From CACIIZ01 sp045565285 (GTDB taxonomy: Bacteria > Pseudomonadota > Alphaproteobacteria > Rhodobacterales > Rhodobacteraceae): DNA of 38,644 bases. Shown here one piece after another: positions 1 to 7,359 of the stretch. Positions within the stretch are counted from its first letter, which is position 1; every line of letters starts with the position of its first letter. The notes under the pieces are model-generated. The model was not told the origin of the DNA. It searched no databases and saw nothing but the letters and a program-made list of their open reading frames with translations. The position numbers were made by a program, and so were the translations under genes. The DNA lies in contig JBJLFR010000011.1 in NCBI GenBank assembly GCA_045565285.1, forward strand, positions 1 through 38,644. The letters are read 5' to 3'.

Positions 1-143
1 TATTTGAATACGATACAAAAGAAGCATTTCAAAATACCATTGAGTATTTAGATAAACATTTTAATACACTTCCTAAAACAAAAGAATTGATGACTATGGC
101 AAAAATGGAAGGAAGCCGAGGGATTGCAGTTTTTGAAGTATAA
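1..143 (+). CDS. C-terminal end of a small hypothetical protein (cut by window edge)
   Basis: An open frame runs from base 3 to a TAA at 141-143 and gives the last 46 residues of a protein whose start lies outside the window. I do not recognise a named family. The tail contains FEY, a basic KH pair, and a closing GSRGIAVFEV. The minus-strand protein at 905-1225 has the same order (FEY, KH, GSRGIVVHEF) at equivalent spacing, so the two are paralogues. The small size and beta-rich end suggest a ferredoxin-like (dimeric alpha/beta barrel) fold, which is an inference. Confidence 0.6.
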   Translation, partial: FEYDTKEAFQNTIEYLDKHFNTLPKTKELMTMAKMEGSRGIAVFEV

Positions 144-315
144 TTATCTACTATTTCGTTAAACTCAATTGTGTCCATGATGACGAACGTAATAGAACTA
201 ATTATCAAGTTTCATTACATGACTAGCCACACTTTTCTTTCTCATTTTATTTCACACCACTGATCCGTATCAACAAAAATTCTTACATATCAATGATTTA
301 AATGCACTATTTGTT

Positions 316-368
316 GTGACATGGTGCGGTTGAGAAGTAGTTTAATACTTACCCCATGCACCACTCAC
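316..368. repeat. Imperfect inverted repeat (hairpin, about 18 paired bases)
   Basis: The arms pair as GTGA/TCAC, TGGTGC/GCACCA, GGT/ACC and AAGTA/TACTT, with small internal loops and a six-base terminal loop. It lies in a gene-free stretch and has no T-run after it, so it does not look like a simple terminator. It could be a structured RNA element, a cruciform or a remnant of a small repeat. Confidence 0.45.
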
Positions 369-659
369 ACCTTAATGTAAGCAATAACAATAGGTTAGGT
401 ATTTGTTAGTCACTGTCAACAGGCACGTTTTCTTCCACTCTTTCTTTCATAGTTAAATTAACTGTTGCTAGTATAGGGAAAGTGATCCCATATAGGTGTG
501 TTAACTCTACCCACGCATGGGTCATACCTCCCATATGGGTATACATTATCAATGACTTACACAGATCAGTAATACACTTAGGTAACCACTTTAAGTACCT
601 TTGTAAGTTAATTACCTAGTATGCTTAGTTGTTAAAGTTTTTCTCAATAGACTTTCAGT

Positions 660-732
660 GACTCTAGGATGAGTCAGGAGAGTCATATTAGGTGTCAGGA
701 AGGGTATAAGACTCTACAAATAATCTTGAGTC
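660..732. promoter_or_regulatory. Cluster of five GANTC sites
   Basis: GACTC or GAGTC occurs at 660-664, 671-675, 680-684, 710-714 and 728-732. GANTC is the target of the CcrM adenine methyltransferase of alphaproteobacteria. Five sites in 73 bases is far above what AT-rich DNA should give. Part of the enrichment comes from small inverted repeats built on the same five-base word. Function is unknown. Confidence 0.4.
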
Positions 733-904
733 TGTATGGACTTTAAAATGGTACTGTAGTTTCATTATATCATCTATTGATTTAGATGTATCTATGAATA
801 CTGTACAGTTAAGGCACTACAGAACAAGTGTTTATAAGTTTTTAAATTAAAGGTATAAATTTTTTTTTTAGGATAAGTATGATTAGGAAGACTTTTTGAT
901 ATGA

Positions 905-1225
905 TTAAAATTCATGAACAACTATACCTCTAGAACCAACAACTTTTGTATTAAAATCTTTTAAATGATGCAGATAGTGTTTTTCTAAAAGTTTTTGACA
1001 ATCTTTATAGGCTTTTTCACCTGTATATTCAAAAAGTATTCCAACACGAAATGCTCCTTCTCTATTCCATATTCTTGTTACTACTCTTCTAACCATTCCA
1101 GCTTTATTGAATTCAGATATTACATTTTCTGTAAATATATTATCCTGTTTTGAAATATATAATTCTAATTCAGTTTTTGATATAAAATCTCTAGTAGTGT
1201 AGTTAATGAGGGTAACGTCAGACAA
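905..1225 (-). CDS. Small hypothetical protein, paralogue of the gene at 1-143
   Basis: This 106-residue protein has no signal peptide or membrane segment. The start is a TTG at 1225, preceded by a GGAG about eight bases upstream. The first internal ATG is codon 44 and would remove almost half the protein, so TTG is preferred. The second half (FEY, then KH, then GSRGIVVHEF at the end) matches the partial protein at 1-143, although that copy is on the other strand. The size and alternating pattern suggest a ferredoxin-like barrel of the kind seen in small monooxygenase-like proteins, but no catalytic residue can be assigned. Confidence 0.65.
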   Translation of the reverse strand: MSDVTLINYTTRDFISKTELELYISKQDNIFTENVISEFNKAGMVRRVVTRIWNREGAFRVGILFEYTGEKAYKDCQKLLEKHYLHHLKDFNTKVVGSRGIVVHEF

Positions 1226-1323
1226 TTTAAGTTCTCCGAAATAATAAAATTATAAGCTATTATCAATTATTGAAAATTCCAAGTACTTTCAAAAATTAAA
1301 ACAAATAAATTTAGGATTTAAAT

Positions 1324-1413
1324 ATGATTAAAGGAATTCTAGTACTAATTGGTGTAGTTATCCTTATAGCATTTGGATATTTTGCATCTAACAGAAAAGA
1401 TAAAGATGACTAA
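1324..1413 (+). CDS. 29-residue single-span membrane peptide
   Basis: The ATG at 1324 follows AGGA by seven bases and opens a 29-codon frame. After MIKG comes a hydrophobic run of about 15 residues (ILVLIGVVILIAFGYF), then a charged tail (NRKDKDD). This is a typical inner-membrane micropeptide with a cytoplasmic charged end. Its last bases (ATGACTAA) contain the start codon of the next frame, so the two are translationally coupled. Function is unknown. Short AT-rich frames can be hydrophobic by chance, but the ribosome site, the coupling and a third similar frame support it. Confidence 0.5.
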   Translation: MIKGILVLIGVVILIAFGYFASNRKDKDD

Positions 1414-1537
1414 AGTTATACTAATAATAATAGCTATAATTAGCTTATTAGCATTTGCCTTTTTTACTAGGATAGATGGATATCATGGAAGGATAGAGCA
1501 GTTAAGTAGTCATTTACCAATAGATAGATCAATTTAG
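1406..1537 (+). CDS. 43-residue single-span membrane peptide
   Basis: The ATG at 1406 overlaps the end of the upstream micropeptide by eight bases. The 43 residues begin MTKV and continue with a hydrophobic helix of about 17 residues rich in I, L, A and F, then a polar tail with HGRIEQLSSHLP. It resembles the many unnamed single-pass small proteins of bacteria. The overlap suggests co-expression with the 1324 gene. No function can be assigned. Confidence 0.45.
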   Translation: MTKVILIIIAIISLLAFAFFTRIDGYHGRIEQLSSHLPIDRSI

Positions 1538-1546
1538 TTTATTTGA

Positions 1547-1654
1547 ATGAAAAAAATTTTAAAATTTCTTATATTTATATTGAAATGGGATATTAGGATT
1601 AGCTTAATAGTATTTGCAGTAATTATGTTATGGTACTTTTTTCAGAACTATTAA
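1547..1654 (+). CDS. 35-residue single-span membrane peptide
   Basis: The frame from ATG 1547 starts MKKILKFLIFILKW and carries a second hydrophobic stretch (ISLIVFAVIMLWYFF) before NY and the stop. It begins nine bases after the 43-residue peptide and is the third consecutive small hydrophobic frame on this strand. There is no clear ribosome site, so translation would depend on coupling. Least certain of the three. Confidence 0.35.
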   Translation: MKKILKFLIFILKWDIRISLIVFAVIMLWYFFQNY

Positions 1655-1955
1655 TGTATTAGATTGTAAGTATTACGTTATTTAGTTGGAAGGTTAGTAG
1701 ATAATCTATCCATCTTCAGTCAAATCTGTTTCACTAATTACTAAAACCCTATCAGATACCATTTTAATCAGGAACTTAAAGGTAAAGTTATAAAGTATGA
1801 TTTTAGGATATGATAACTGATAATACTGTGTTTTAATTCAACAATCATCCTAACACCACAGAATTAAATTTTATAACTTTGGTACCTAAAAGTGTGGTTT
1901 TAGTTTACTCAATTACACTACTAGGCAGGTCACAGGATTATGCTAGTATCTAGTT
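1655..1955. other. Gene-free stretch holding a large inverted repeat
   Basis: No gene is visible here. The main structure is the nested inverted repeat at 1780-1887, listed separately. The rest is AT-rich sequence with frequent stops. Confidence 0.5.
1780..1887. repeat. Nested imperfect inverted repeat of about 108 bp
   Basis: The outer arms are AGGTA plus AAGTTATAA (1780-1793) against TTATAACTT, TGG, TACCT (1871-1887): 14 pairs with a three-base bulge. Inside, TTAGGAT..GAT (1803-1814) pairs with ATCATCCTAA (1844-1853). An alternative inner hairpin, TTTAATTC/GAATTAAA, also exists. The size and nesting resemble a small non-autonomous mobile or palindromic repeat, but there is no transposase and I see no target duplication. 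Confidence 0.45.
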
Positions 1956-2132
1956 ATGAAGTATCTGAAATATATTTTAGCCATTATCGTTGTTACTGTT
2001 CTAAGTAAGGTATTCATCTACACCTATGCTAATGCTATTCCTAGTACAGTAGAAGATTATACAGAATGGGAATTTGTAGTTTATGATAAGGAAGTAACCT
2101 TCTACTATGCAGATCCTGATTCAATAACTTAG
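1956..2132 (+). pseudogene. Truncated secreted protein, possibly surface-adhesin-E-like
   Basis: The ATG at 1956 opens 58 codons. Residues 1-27 form a signal peptide: MKYLKY, a hydrophobic core and an ANA cleavage motif near residue 27. The mature part reads EWEFVVYDKEV, then FYYADPDSIT and a stop. The pattern W..v....vtfYy.DpdSI is what I recall from surface-adhesin protein E-like lipoproteins, which normally continue for about 100 residues. Downstream in another frame SRVYIL could be the continuation, which suggests a frameshifted remnant. A genuine short secreted peptide is the alternative. Confidence 0.35.
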
Positions 2133-2290
2133 CTACTAGTAGAGTTTATATACTCATCTTTTGCTTGCGGAATAAAGTATTTTATTTATTTTATATGAAA
2201 ACACTTTATTCAATCATTATAATATAAAACTTCCAATAATGTTAATTTCTGAATATAAAGAAGTTCATATTATTTTGAGTAAGCAATTTA

Positions 2291-2741
2291 ATGGAACTTA
2301 CACTAGATCAAGCATTACAAAAGGGTATTCAGGCCCATAAAGCCGGTAAGTTACAAGAGGCTGATCGCTATTATACATCAATACTTAAAGTACAACCCAA
2401 GCACCCTGACGCCAATCACAATATAGGTGTATTAGCTGTTGGTAGGGGTAAGGTCCAAGAGGCACTATCATTCTTTAAGACAGCACTGGAAACCAATCCA
2501 AGTATTGCTCAATTCTGGCTCAGTTGTATAGACGCTTTGATTAAGTCAAATCGAATAGATGATGCAAAAGGATTTTTTGATAAAGCAAAAAGTAAGGGTA
2601 TAAAAAGGGGATGAGTTTAATCAGATTGAAAGTAAATTAGCAAATGTAACCCAAGTTGAAGGTAACCAAACGGATGAAGAGATATTAGAGAAAGCAGTAG
2701 ATCTACGGGAAAGAGGTAAGTATGATGAAGCAATTGATCTA
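2291..2741 (+). pseudogene. TPR-repeat protein, frameshifted and truncated
   Basis: The first frame (2291-2614, 107 residues) begins MELTLDQALQKGIQAHKAGK and holds about two tetratricopeptide repeats (KAGKLQEADRYYTSILKVQP and the next unit). It stops after IKRG, but removing one base in the A5G4 run at 2602-2610 restores a conserved continuation (GDEFNQIESKL, later LRERGKYDEAIDL, the start of another repeat). Homology ends near 2741, where the gene runs into the 3' end of the opposite-strand gene at 2739-3101. It is therefore both frameshifted and cut short. TPR proteins starting this way are usually much longer and carry a C-terminal transferase domain. Confidence 0.7.
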
Positions 2742-3101
2742 CTTTTTTCCCAGCCAATTACCATTATTATTTGTGGAACCCCAAGTTCCAGAAAAACTTG
2801 TATATTTTTCATCAAAATTAATAGCAAGCCATCCCTGTCTAGTTTCTTCTTTCCAGTATATCAACAAATCTTTACCAGACAATTTTCCATCATAAAAAAT
2901 ACCATTCCAATTTTTTCCTCCATATTTGTATTCATATTGACCTTTTATCACACCTTCATCAGTTATTTCCAGATTTGTTGTAACAGGATAGGTATTTTTA
3001 TATTTATCTTCTATTTCACCAAGATAAGTTCCTTTAATTTTTTCATCAGCTAAAACAAAAGTTGATATTAAGAGTACAAATAATGTTATATACTTAAACA
3101 T
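2739..3101 (-). CDS. Small secreted hypothetical protein
   Basis: This 120-residue protein starts MFKYITLFVLLISTFVLA, a signal peptide with likely cleavage after VLA (residue 18), leaving about 100 residues. The mature part is rich in G, Y, N and W with alternating strands (GTYLGEI, GVIKGQYEYKYGG, SFSGTWGS) and ends GNWLGKK. That pattern suggests a small lipocalin-like or repeated beta-meander periplasmic protein, but I recognise no named family. It converges with the broken TPR gene and overlaps its last bases, marking a probable rearrangement junction. Confidence 0.65.
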   Translation of the reverse strand: MFKYITLFVLLISTFVLADEKIKGTYLGEIEDKYKNTYPVTTNLEITDEGVIKGQYEYKYGGKNWNGIFYDGKLSGKDLLIYWKEETRQGWLAINFDEKYTSFSGTWGSTNNNGNWLGKK

Positions 3102-3136
3102 ATTTTACCTAGCTTAATTTATGTAGAGTTTCATTT

Positions 3137-3451
3137 TTAGGCAGCTTTCTCTTTGAGATTTTTTTGGATTTCTGAAGCTTCTGCATGCACCTCAAAATCT
3201 CTAACTACAAAGTCTGACCAATCGGGGTTTTCAATAATAGATTTAAAGATTTCTCCTTTTTTATATGCTTCCATGTCTTTTTTACTATTAAACATGTAGC
3301 AACCACCATATGTTTTTGTTTCATGATTAAATAAAAAGTTTTTAACTATTAATCCATCAAGCTCTGCAAAAACTGGAGCTAATTCAGTTGTCCCTTGGTC
3401 ATATTCTTCCGCTGTATAATTGGCAGTAAAATTTATTATTAAAATGTGCAT
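3137..3451 (-). CDS. YdhR-like putative monooxygenase (dimeric alpha/beta barrel)
   Basis: The 104-residue protein begins with a beta strand (MHILIINFTANY) and has ELAPVFAELDGLIVKNFLFN, then GGCYMFNSKKDMEAYKKG and a closing FVVRDFEVHAEASEIQ. This order (loading strand, GG-Y-F strand, helix with AY, V..FDV strand) matches Escherichia coli YdhR and relatives, about 100 residues long, which form ferredoxin-like dimers. YdhR is annotated as a putative monooxygenase by fold; its substrate is not established. The gene is monocistronic or follows an unknown partner; 35 bases separate it from the secreted-protein gene on the same strand. Confidence 0.65.
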   Translation of the reverse strand: MHILIINFTANYTAEEYDQGTTELAPVFAELDGLIVKNFLFNHETKTYGGCYMFNSKKDMEAYKKGEIFKSIIENPDWSDFVVRDFEVHAEASEIQKNLKEKAA

Positions 3452-3813
3452 TTTTGCTGTCCAAATTGTTCAAATAAACTTAAAATTTATAAAATTTAGA
3501 AGTAATAATTAAACGTTAAATATTTCAAAATCATTTTCAAATAATTTTTAATCTAAGATATAAAAAGAATATCCTATTGCCTAAAAATTATCCAAATTAT
3601 CAAAAATTGATTTGATAATGATAACTATTTTTTTTGGATAAATAAGAATGAAGAAATAAGTAAGACCTCACTAGACAAAAACTTTACAAAGAGAGCAGTT
3701 CATCTTTCATGTAACCATCCTGAACTAACTGAATTAGTAGAAGTAATCTTTGATAACTAAATGGTATAATAATTGCGAAGAGATAGGATTGGTATACCTT
3801 TATATAGACCCCT
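3452..3813. other. Gene-free upstream region of the TPR-methyltransferase gene
   Basis: No gene is visible. It contains the start region of the minus-strand YdhR-like gene and a candidate plus-strand promoter at 3762-3770. The rest is AT-rich with no further structure that I can support. Confidence 0.5.
3762..3770 (+). promoter_or_regulatory. Candidate extended -10 promoter for the TPR-methyltransferase gene
   Basis: TGGTATAAT gives a perfect extended -10 (TGnTATAAT) 43 bases before the ATG at 3814. No good -35 is present at the usual spacing, which extended -10 promoters tolerate. In AT-rich DNA such matches can be accidental. Confidence 0.4.
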
Positions 3814-4375
3814 ATGCTTGAAAAGATACATCACAAAAGTGCCCCTAAAGAAGTCGTGAACGCTCTTGTCACTTTATACCATCAAGGTAAGTTTGATGAT
3901 GTGTTATCTCGGTCGTCTCAATTAATTAAAGAGTATCCCCACACTTTTGTCCTCCATAACATTATGGGAGCAATCTCTTTCGAAAAGGGTCACACAGAGG
4001 CCGCTATTGAGCATTTTCGTCAAGGTCATTGAACTTCGGCCCCATCATCCTCATGCTTATAATAATCTAGGCGCTGCGCTCATTGATATCAGGGAATATC
4101 AAGAGGCCCAATCTAATCTTGAAAAAGCAATTGAGACTTCAACCAGACTATGCCGAAGCCTATAATAACCTAGGCAATGTCTATAAGGAGATGGAAGACT
4201 ATACTCAGGCCATCTCACGTATATGAAAAAGCGATAGAACTCAATCCTCAGTACTATGAAGCGTATAACAATTTAGGGTGTAGCATTAGGGCAAAATGAA
4301 CAATACGAAGAAGCAATAGAAGTATATAACAAAACTATCTCAATAAAGCCTGATGAGGCTGAGGTATATAATAAC
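3814..4375 (+). pseudogene. 5' TPR part of the TPR-methyltransferase gene, broken by four one-base insertions
   Basis: The region encodes about five TPR units but needs four frame changes. The first frame runs from ATG 3814 to the TGA at 4030-4032. Removing one base near 4021, 4135, 4221 and 4276-4278 joins HFR-KVIELRP, KAIE-LQPDYAEAYNNLG, AIS-RYEKAIELNPQYYEAYNNLG and G-VALGQNEQYEEAIEVYNK into continuous repeats that run into the open frame at 4376. The corrected span 3814-5977 is 2160 bases, exactly 720 codons. No stop remains after correction. This is either a recently damaged gene or, since all four changes have the same sign, sequence error. Confidence 0.75.
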
Positions 4376-5977
4376 ATGGGCGTTACTCTACAAGGCCATG
4401 ACAAGCTGGAAGAAGCTATTGGGTCTTACAAAAAAGCTATCTCAATTAAGCCTGATTATGCTCAAGCCTATTACAACATGGGTATTACTTTCAAAGCTCA
4501 AGGCAAGCTAGATGAAGCCATTGAGGCTTACAACAAAGCTCTTTTACTCAAAACTAATTATGCTCAAGCCTATTATAACATGGGTATTGCTCTGCAAGAT
4601 CAAGGAAAACTGGATGAAGCCATTGAGGCTTACAACAAAGCTCTTTTACTCAAAACTAATTATGCTCAAGCCTATTACAATATAGGCAATGCACTTAAAG
4701 ATCAGGGAAAGCTAGATGAAGCCATAGAATCTTACAACAAAGCTCTCTCAATCAAGCCTAATTATTCTGAAGTCTATAACAACATAGGTATAGTTCTCAA
4801 TAATCAAGGAAATTGGGAAGAAGCCATCGGTGCTTACTCCAAAGTACTTTCAATTAAACCTGATAGTGCTGAGGCCTATAATAACATGGGCGCTGCCCTC
4901 AAAGATCAAGGTAAACTGACAGAGGCAATAAATGCATTCAAAAAAGCAATTAAAATTATTCCCAATTATGCTGAAGCGTATACTAATATGGGAATTACAC
5001 TTGAAATAAGTGGACAGTTAGAAAAGGCATTAGAAATATATGAAAAAGGTATTTGCAAAATGCCTGCAAATACACTTTTAAAAATGAACTTGGAAAGATT
5101 AAAGAGTAGACTAGTTCCCTCGTGGCATATAAATATGATGAATGATAATCTTAGAAATGATGCTTATTTTAATGCAATAAAACTTGCTGTGTCGAAGCAT
5201 GACATTGTGTTAGATATTGGAACTGGTTCGGGCTTATTATCAATGATGGCAGCAGATTCTGGTGCAAAAAGAATAATAACTTGCGAATCCTCTAAAAGCA
5301 TCTCCAACATTGCTAAAAAAATTATTGCTGCCAATGGCTATAATAACATAATTAAGGTAATAAATAAAAAATCAACTGACTTAATAGTTGGTAAAGACCT
5401 TCCAGAAAAAGCAGATTTAGTAATTTCAGAAATTTTATCATCTGAATTTGTTGGGGAAGGCGTTCAATCCACTATTTTAGACGCAAATAATAGGCTGATG
5501 AAATCAACTGGAAAAATGATCCCTGAATCTGGGGACATCAGGATAGCTTTAATTGGGGAAAGTCCAGAAGTTTCGGAAAATGTGTCTATAAGTAAAGTAG
5601 GAAAATTTGATTTAACCAAATTTAATTCGATATCAGGTAATAAGGTAAATGTTATACTTAAAGAAAAACCTAATATTTTAAGTGATACAAAAATTGCTTT
5701 TAGAGTAAATCTTTTTGGATGCAAAAAAATTATCGAACAAGAAAAAATAATTGTTTTTACAGCAACAAAGAGTGGCTTGTGCTACGGATTGATACAATGG
5801 CTGAGTATAAATATTTATAAAGAAATCAAATATGAAAATATGCCAGGTCAAACAACATCACATTGGGTTACTCCTATTTATCTATTTGAAAAACCTGTTA
5901 TGTTAGATCTTGGAGAAAAAATAAAAATCAAAGCTTCGCTTTTTAATGATCGAATTTGGTTTGGTGAAGTTCTTTAA
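4376..5977 (+). CDS. TPR repeats fused to a PRMT-like protein arginine methyltransferase domain
   Basis: Residues 1-225 of this frame are about seven 34-residue TPR units with the usual A..YNxG..l...gkldEAIe.Y.kAl.ikP pattern. From residue 246 an S-adenosylmethionine methyltransferase of PRMT type follows: an N-terminal helix with MMNDNLRNDAYFNAI, motif I VLDIGTGSGLL (278-288), an acidic strand end ITCESS, and SEILSSEFVGE with glutamates E352 and E361, the nine-residue spacing of the PRMT double-E loop. Later SHW matches the THW loop. Arginine methylation is the family activity; the TPRs probably bind the substrate, as in the TPR-bearing eukaryotic PRMT9. With the upstream part the protein would be 719 residues. 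A non-arginine substrate cannot be excluded. Confidence 0.8.
   Translation: MGVTLQGHDKLEEAIGSYKKAISIKPDYAQAYYNMGITFKAQGKLDEAIEAYNKALLLKTNYAQAYYNMGIALQDQGKLDEAIEAYNKALLLKTNYAQAYYNIGNALKDQGKLDEAIESYNKALSIKPNYSEVYNNIGIVLNNQGNWEEAIGAYSKVLSIKPDSAEAYNNMGAALKDQGKLTEAINAFKKAIKIIPNYAEAYTNMGITLEISGQLEKALEIYEKGICKMPANTLLKMNLERLKSRLVPSWHINMMNDNLRNDAYFNAIKLAVSKHDIVLDIGTGSGLLSMMAADSGAKRIITCESSKSISNIAKKIIAANGYNNIIKVINKKSTDLIVGKDLPEKADLVISEILSSEFVGEGVQSTILDANNRLMKSTGKMIPESGDIRIALIGESPEVSENVSISKVGKFDLTKFNSISGNKVNVILKEKPNILSDTKIAFRVNLFGCKKIIEQEKIIVFTATKSGLCYGLIQWLSINIYKEIKYENMPGQTTSHWVTPIYLFEKPVMLDLGEKIKIKASLFNDRIWFGEVL
4511..4677 (+). repeat. Tandem duplication of one TPR unit (102-bp period)
   Basis: Bases 4511-4575 and 4613-4677 are identical over 65 bases, and the spacing of 102 bases equals one 34-residue TPR. 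Other repeats in the gene differ much more, so this is a recent duplication by slippage or unequal recombination. Confidence 0.75.
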
Positions 5978-6201
5978 ACTTCTGTGAAAATCGATATTAT
6001 ATAATATTATTATTTTTTATACATTTCATTAATTTCATTTTATACCAAAAGGGATTGTTCACTATAAAACTATATTATTTTCCATTAATAAAAGATCATT
6101 TTTCCCAGTGTTTAAGTATTAAGTTTTGTTATACTTGATTTTATTTTTATAATTTTAGGTTTTATTATTATTTATAATTAACTAAATAAATTAAAAATAT
6201 A

Positions 6202-7170
6202 TTATTTAAGTTCATCCTTAATAAATGTTTTGATAATATCTTCAAAGTTATCATCAGCTATAAATCCTAGCGCTAAAGCTTTAATAGGTAAGAAATTTTG
6301 AGGCCATCCTTCAACCATATTCTGTATGGTTAAATCTTTTTTAAGAATAATTAGATCAACAACTTTTTGTCCAGCTATAGATCTTAGTCTCTCTATTTGT
6401 TCTTCTACAGTGCAGCTTACACCAGGAAGGTTTAATGATCTTCTGTTTTCTAATTGGGAAAATTCCATTGATACTGAATGAATCAGAAAATTGGTAGCAG
6501 ATTTTGGTGATGCGTACCAATGTCTAACTGATGAATCAACAGGTAAATATGCTTTTTTTCCATTTAAAGGTTCCCTAATAATATTTGAAAAAAAACCTGA
6601 AGCTGCTTTATTAGGATGACCTGGTCTAACACAAATAGTAGGTAGCCTAAGTGAAATACCATTAATAAACCCTTTCCTACTAAAATCAGAAATCAAAAGT
6701 TCTATTGAAACTTTTTGTGCTCCATAACTAGTCTGCGGGTAACATAGGAATTCATCATCTATCTTATTTGGAAATGGAGCACCGAATACTGCGATTGGTG
6801 AAGTGAAAATTACTTTTGGAATATATGATTTCGAACTATTTAGATGTTCTATTTTTATAGCCGATAGAAAATGCCACATTGAGAAAAGATTTACGTTCCA
6901 GCCCTTCTCAAAATTTTCCTCTGATTCACCAGAGACAATAGATGCTAAATAAAAAATAATATCAAATCTTTTAGACGATAAATCTTTAATTTTTTTTTTA
7001 TTATTAATAGAACCTATTATACGTTTTATCCTTAAATCTTTATAATTTGGTAAATAAAGATCCAAAAGAAATAATTCTTCAAAATTGAAAGAATTAAAGC
7101 CTGGTTCAATAATTTTTTGAACTAGTTTTTGACCTACCATACCTCCAGCACCAATAATTAATATTTTCAT
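6202..7170 (-). CDS. denD: NAD-dependent epimerase/dehydrogenase, D-erythronate dehydrogenase (DenD)-like
   Basis: The 322-residue extended SDR protein has a GAGGMVG nucleotide loop (residues 7-13), an acidic strand end (LLDLY, 36-40) that favours NAD, a catalytic serine in FTSP (S124) and YGAQK with Y149 and K153. The later block RLPTICVRPGHPNKAASGFF followed by IIREPLNGKKAYLPV is the signature I associate with DenD, which oxidises D-erythronate at C2 in four-carbon sugar-acid catabolism. The aldolase and tetronate-kinase partners of that pathway are not nearby, so the substrate could be a related sugar acid. It lies 189 bases downstream of an FGGY kinase on the same strand and may share its transcript. 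Confidence 0.72.
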   Translation of the reverse strand: MKILIIGAGGMVGQKLVQKIIEPGFNSFNFEELFLLDLYLPNYKDLRIKRIIGSINNKKKIKDLSSKRFDIIFYLASIVSGESEENFEKGWNVNLFSMWHFLSAIKIEHLNSSKSYIPKVIFTSPIAVFGAPFPNKIDDEFLCYPQTSYGAQKVSIELLISDFSRKGFINGISLRLPTICVRPGHPNKAASGFFSNIIREPLNGKKAYLPVDSSVRHWYASPKSATNFLIHSVSMEFSQLENRRSLNLPGVSCTVEEQIERLRSIAGQKVVDLIILKKDLTIQNMVEGWPQNFLPIKALALGFIADDNFEDIIKTFIKDELK

Positions 7171-7359
7171 ATCACTACTCTCTCATGGTTGTTATCAATA
7201 AATTTTTTTTCGATTACATCACTTTTTTTTATAATAGATTGTAAGGTAATAATTTAATTCAATTTCTAACTCGGAACACTTCTATCTCATTTAAATCATA
7301 AATTTTATTTTTTAAATTTATTGCCTTCAATTTTATTTATCAACTAAGGTTAACAAGTA

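Larger units (their letters stand above)
144..904. other. Long non-coding gap with hairpins and a GANTC cluster
   Basis: I see no convincing gene in these 761 bases. It contains an imperfect hairpin at 316-368, short dyads around 505-545 (ACCCA/TGGGT and CCCATATGGG) and five GANTC sites between 660 and 732. Stops occur in all frames. It may be decayed coding DNA or a regulatory or structural spacer. Confidence 0.5.

Noticed and set aside
1780..1887. Insertion sequence
   Set aside because: Inverted arms exist, but there is no transposase frame and no target-site duplication that I can see.
3814..4376. Programmed ribosomal frameshifting to read the TPR gene
   Set aside because: Four shifts in one gene with no shared slippery sequence, plus similar breaks in unrelated genes, fit error or damage better than recoding.
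4376..5100. CRISPR-like array suggested by regular repeats
   Set aside because: The 102-bp period is 34 codons and encodes TPR units in frame; there are no unique spacers.
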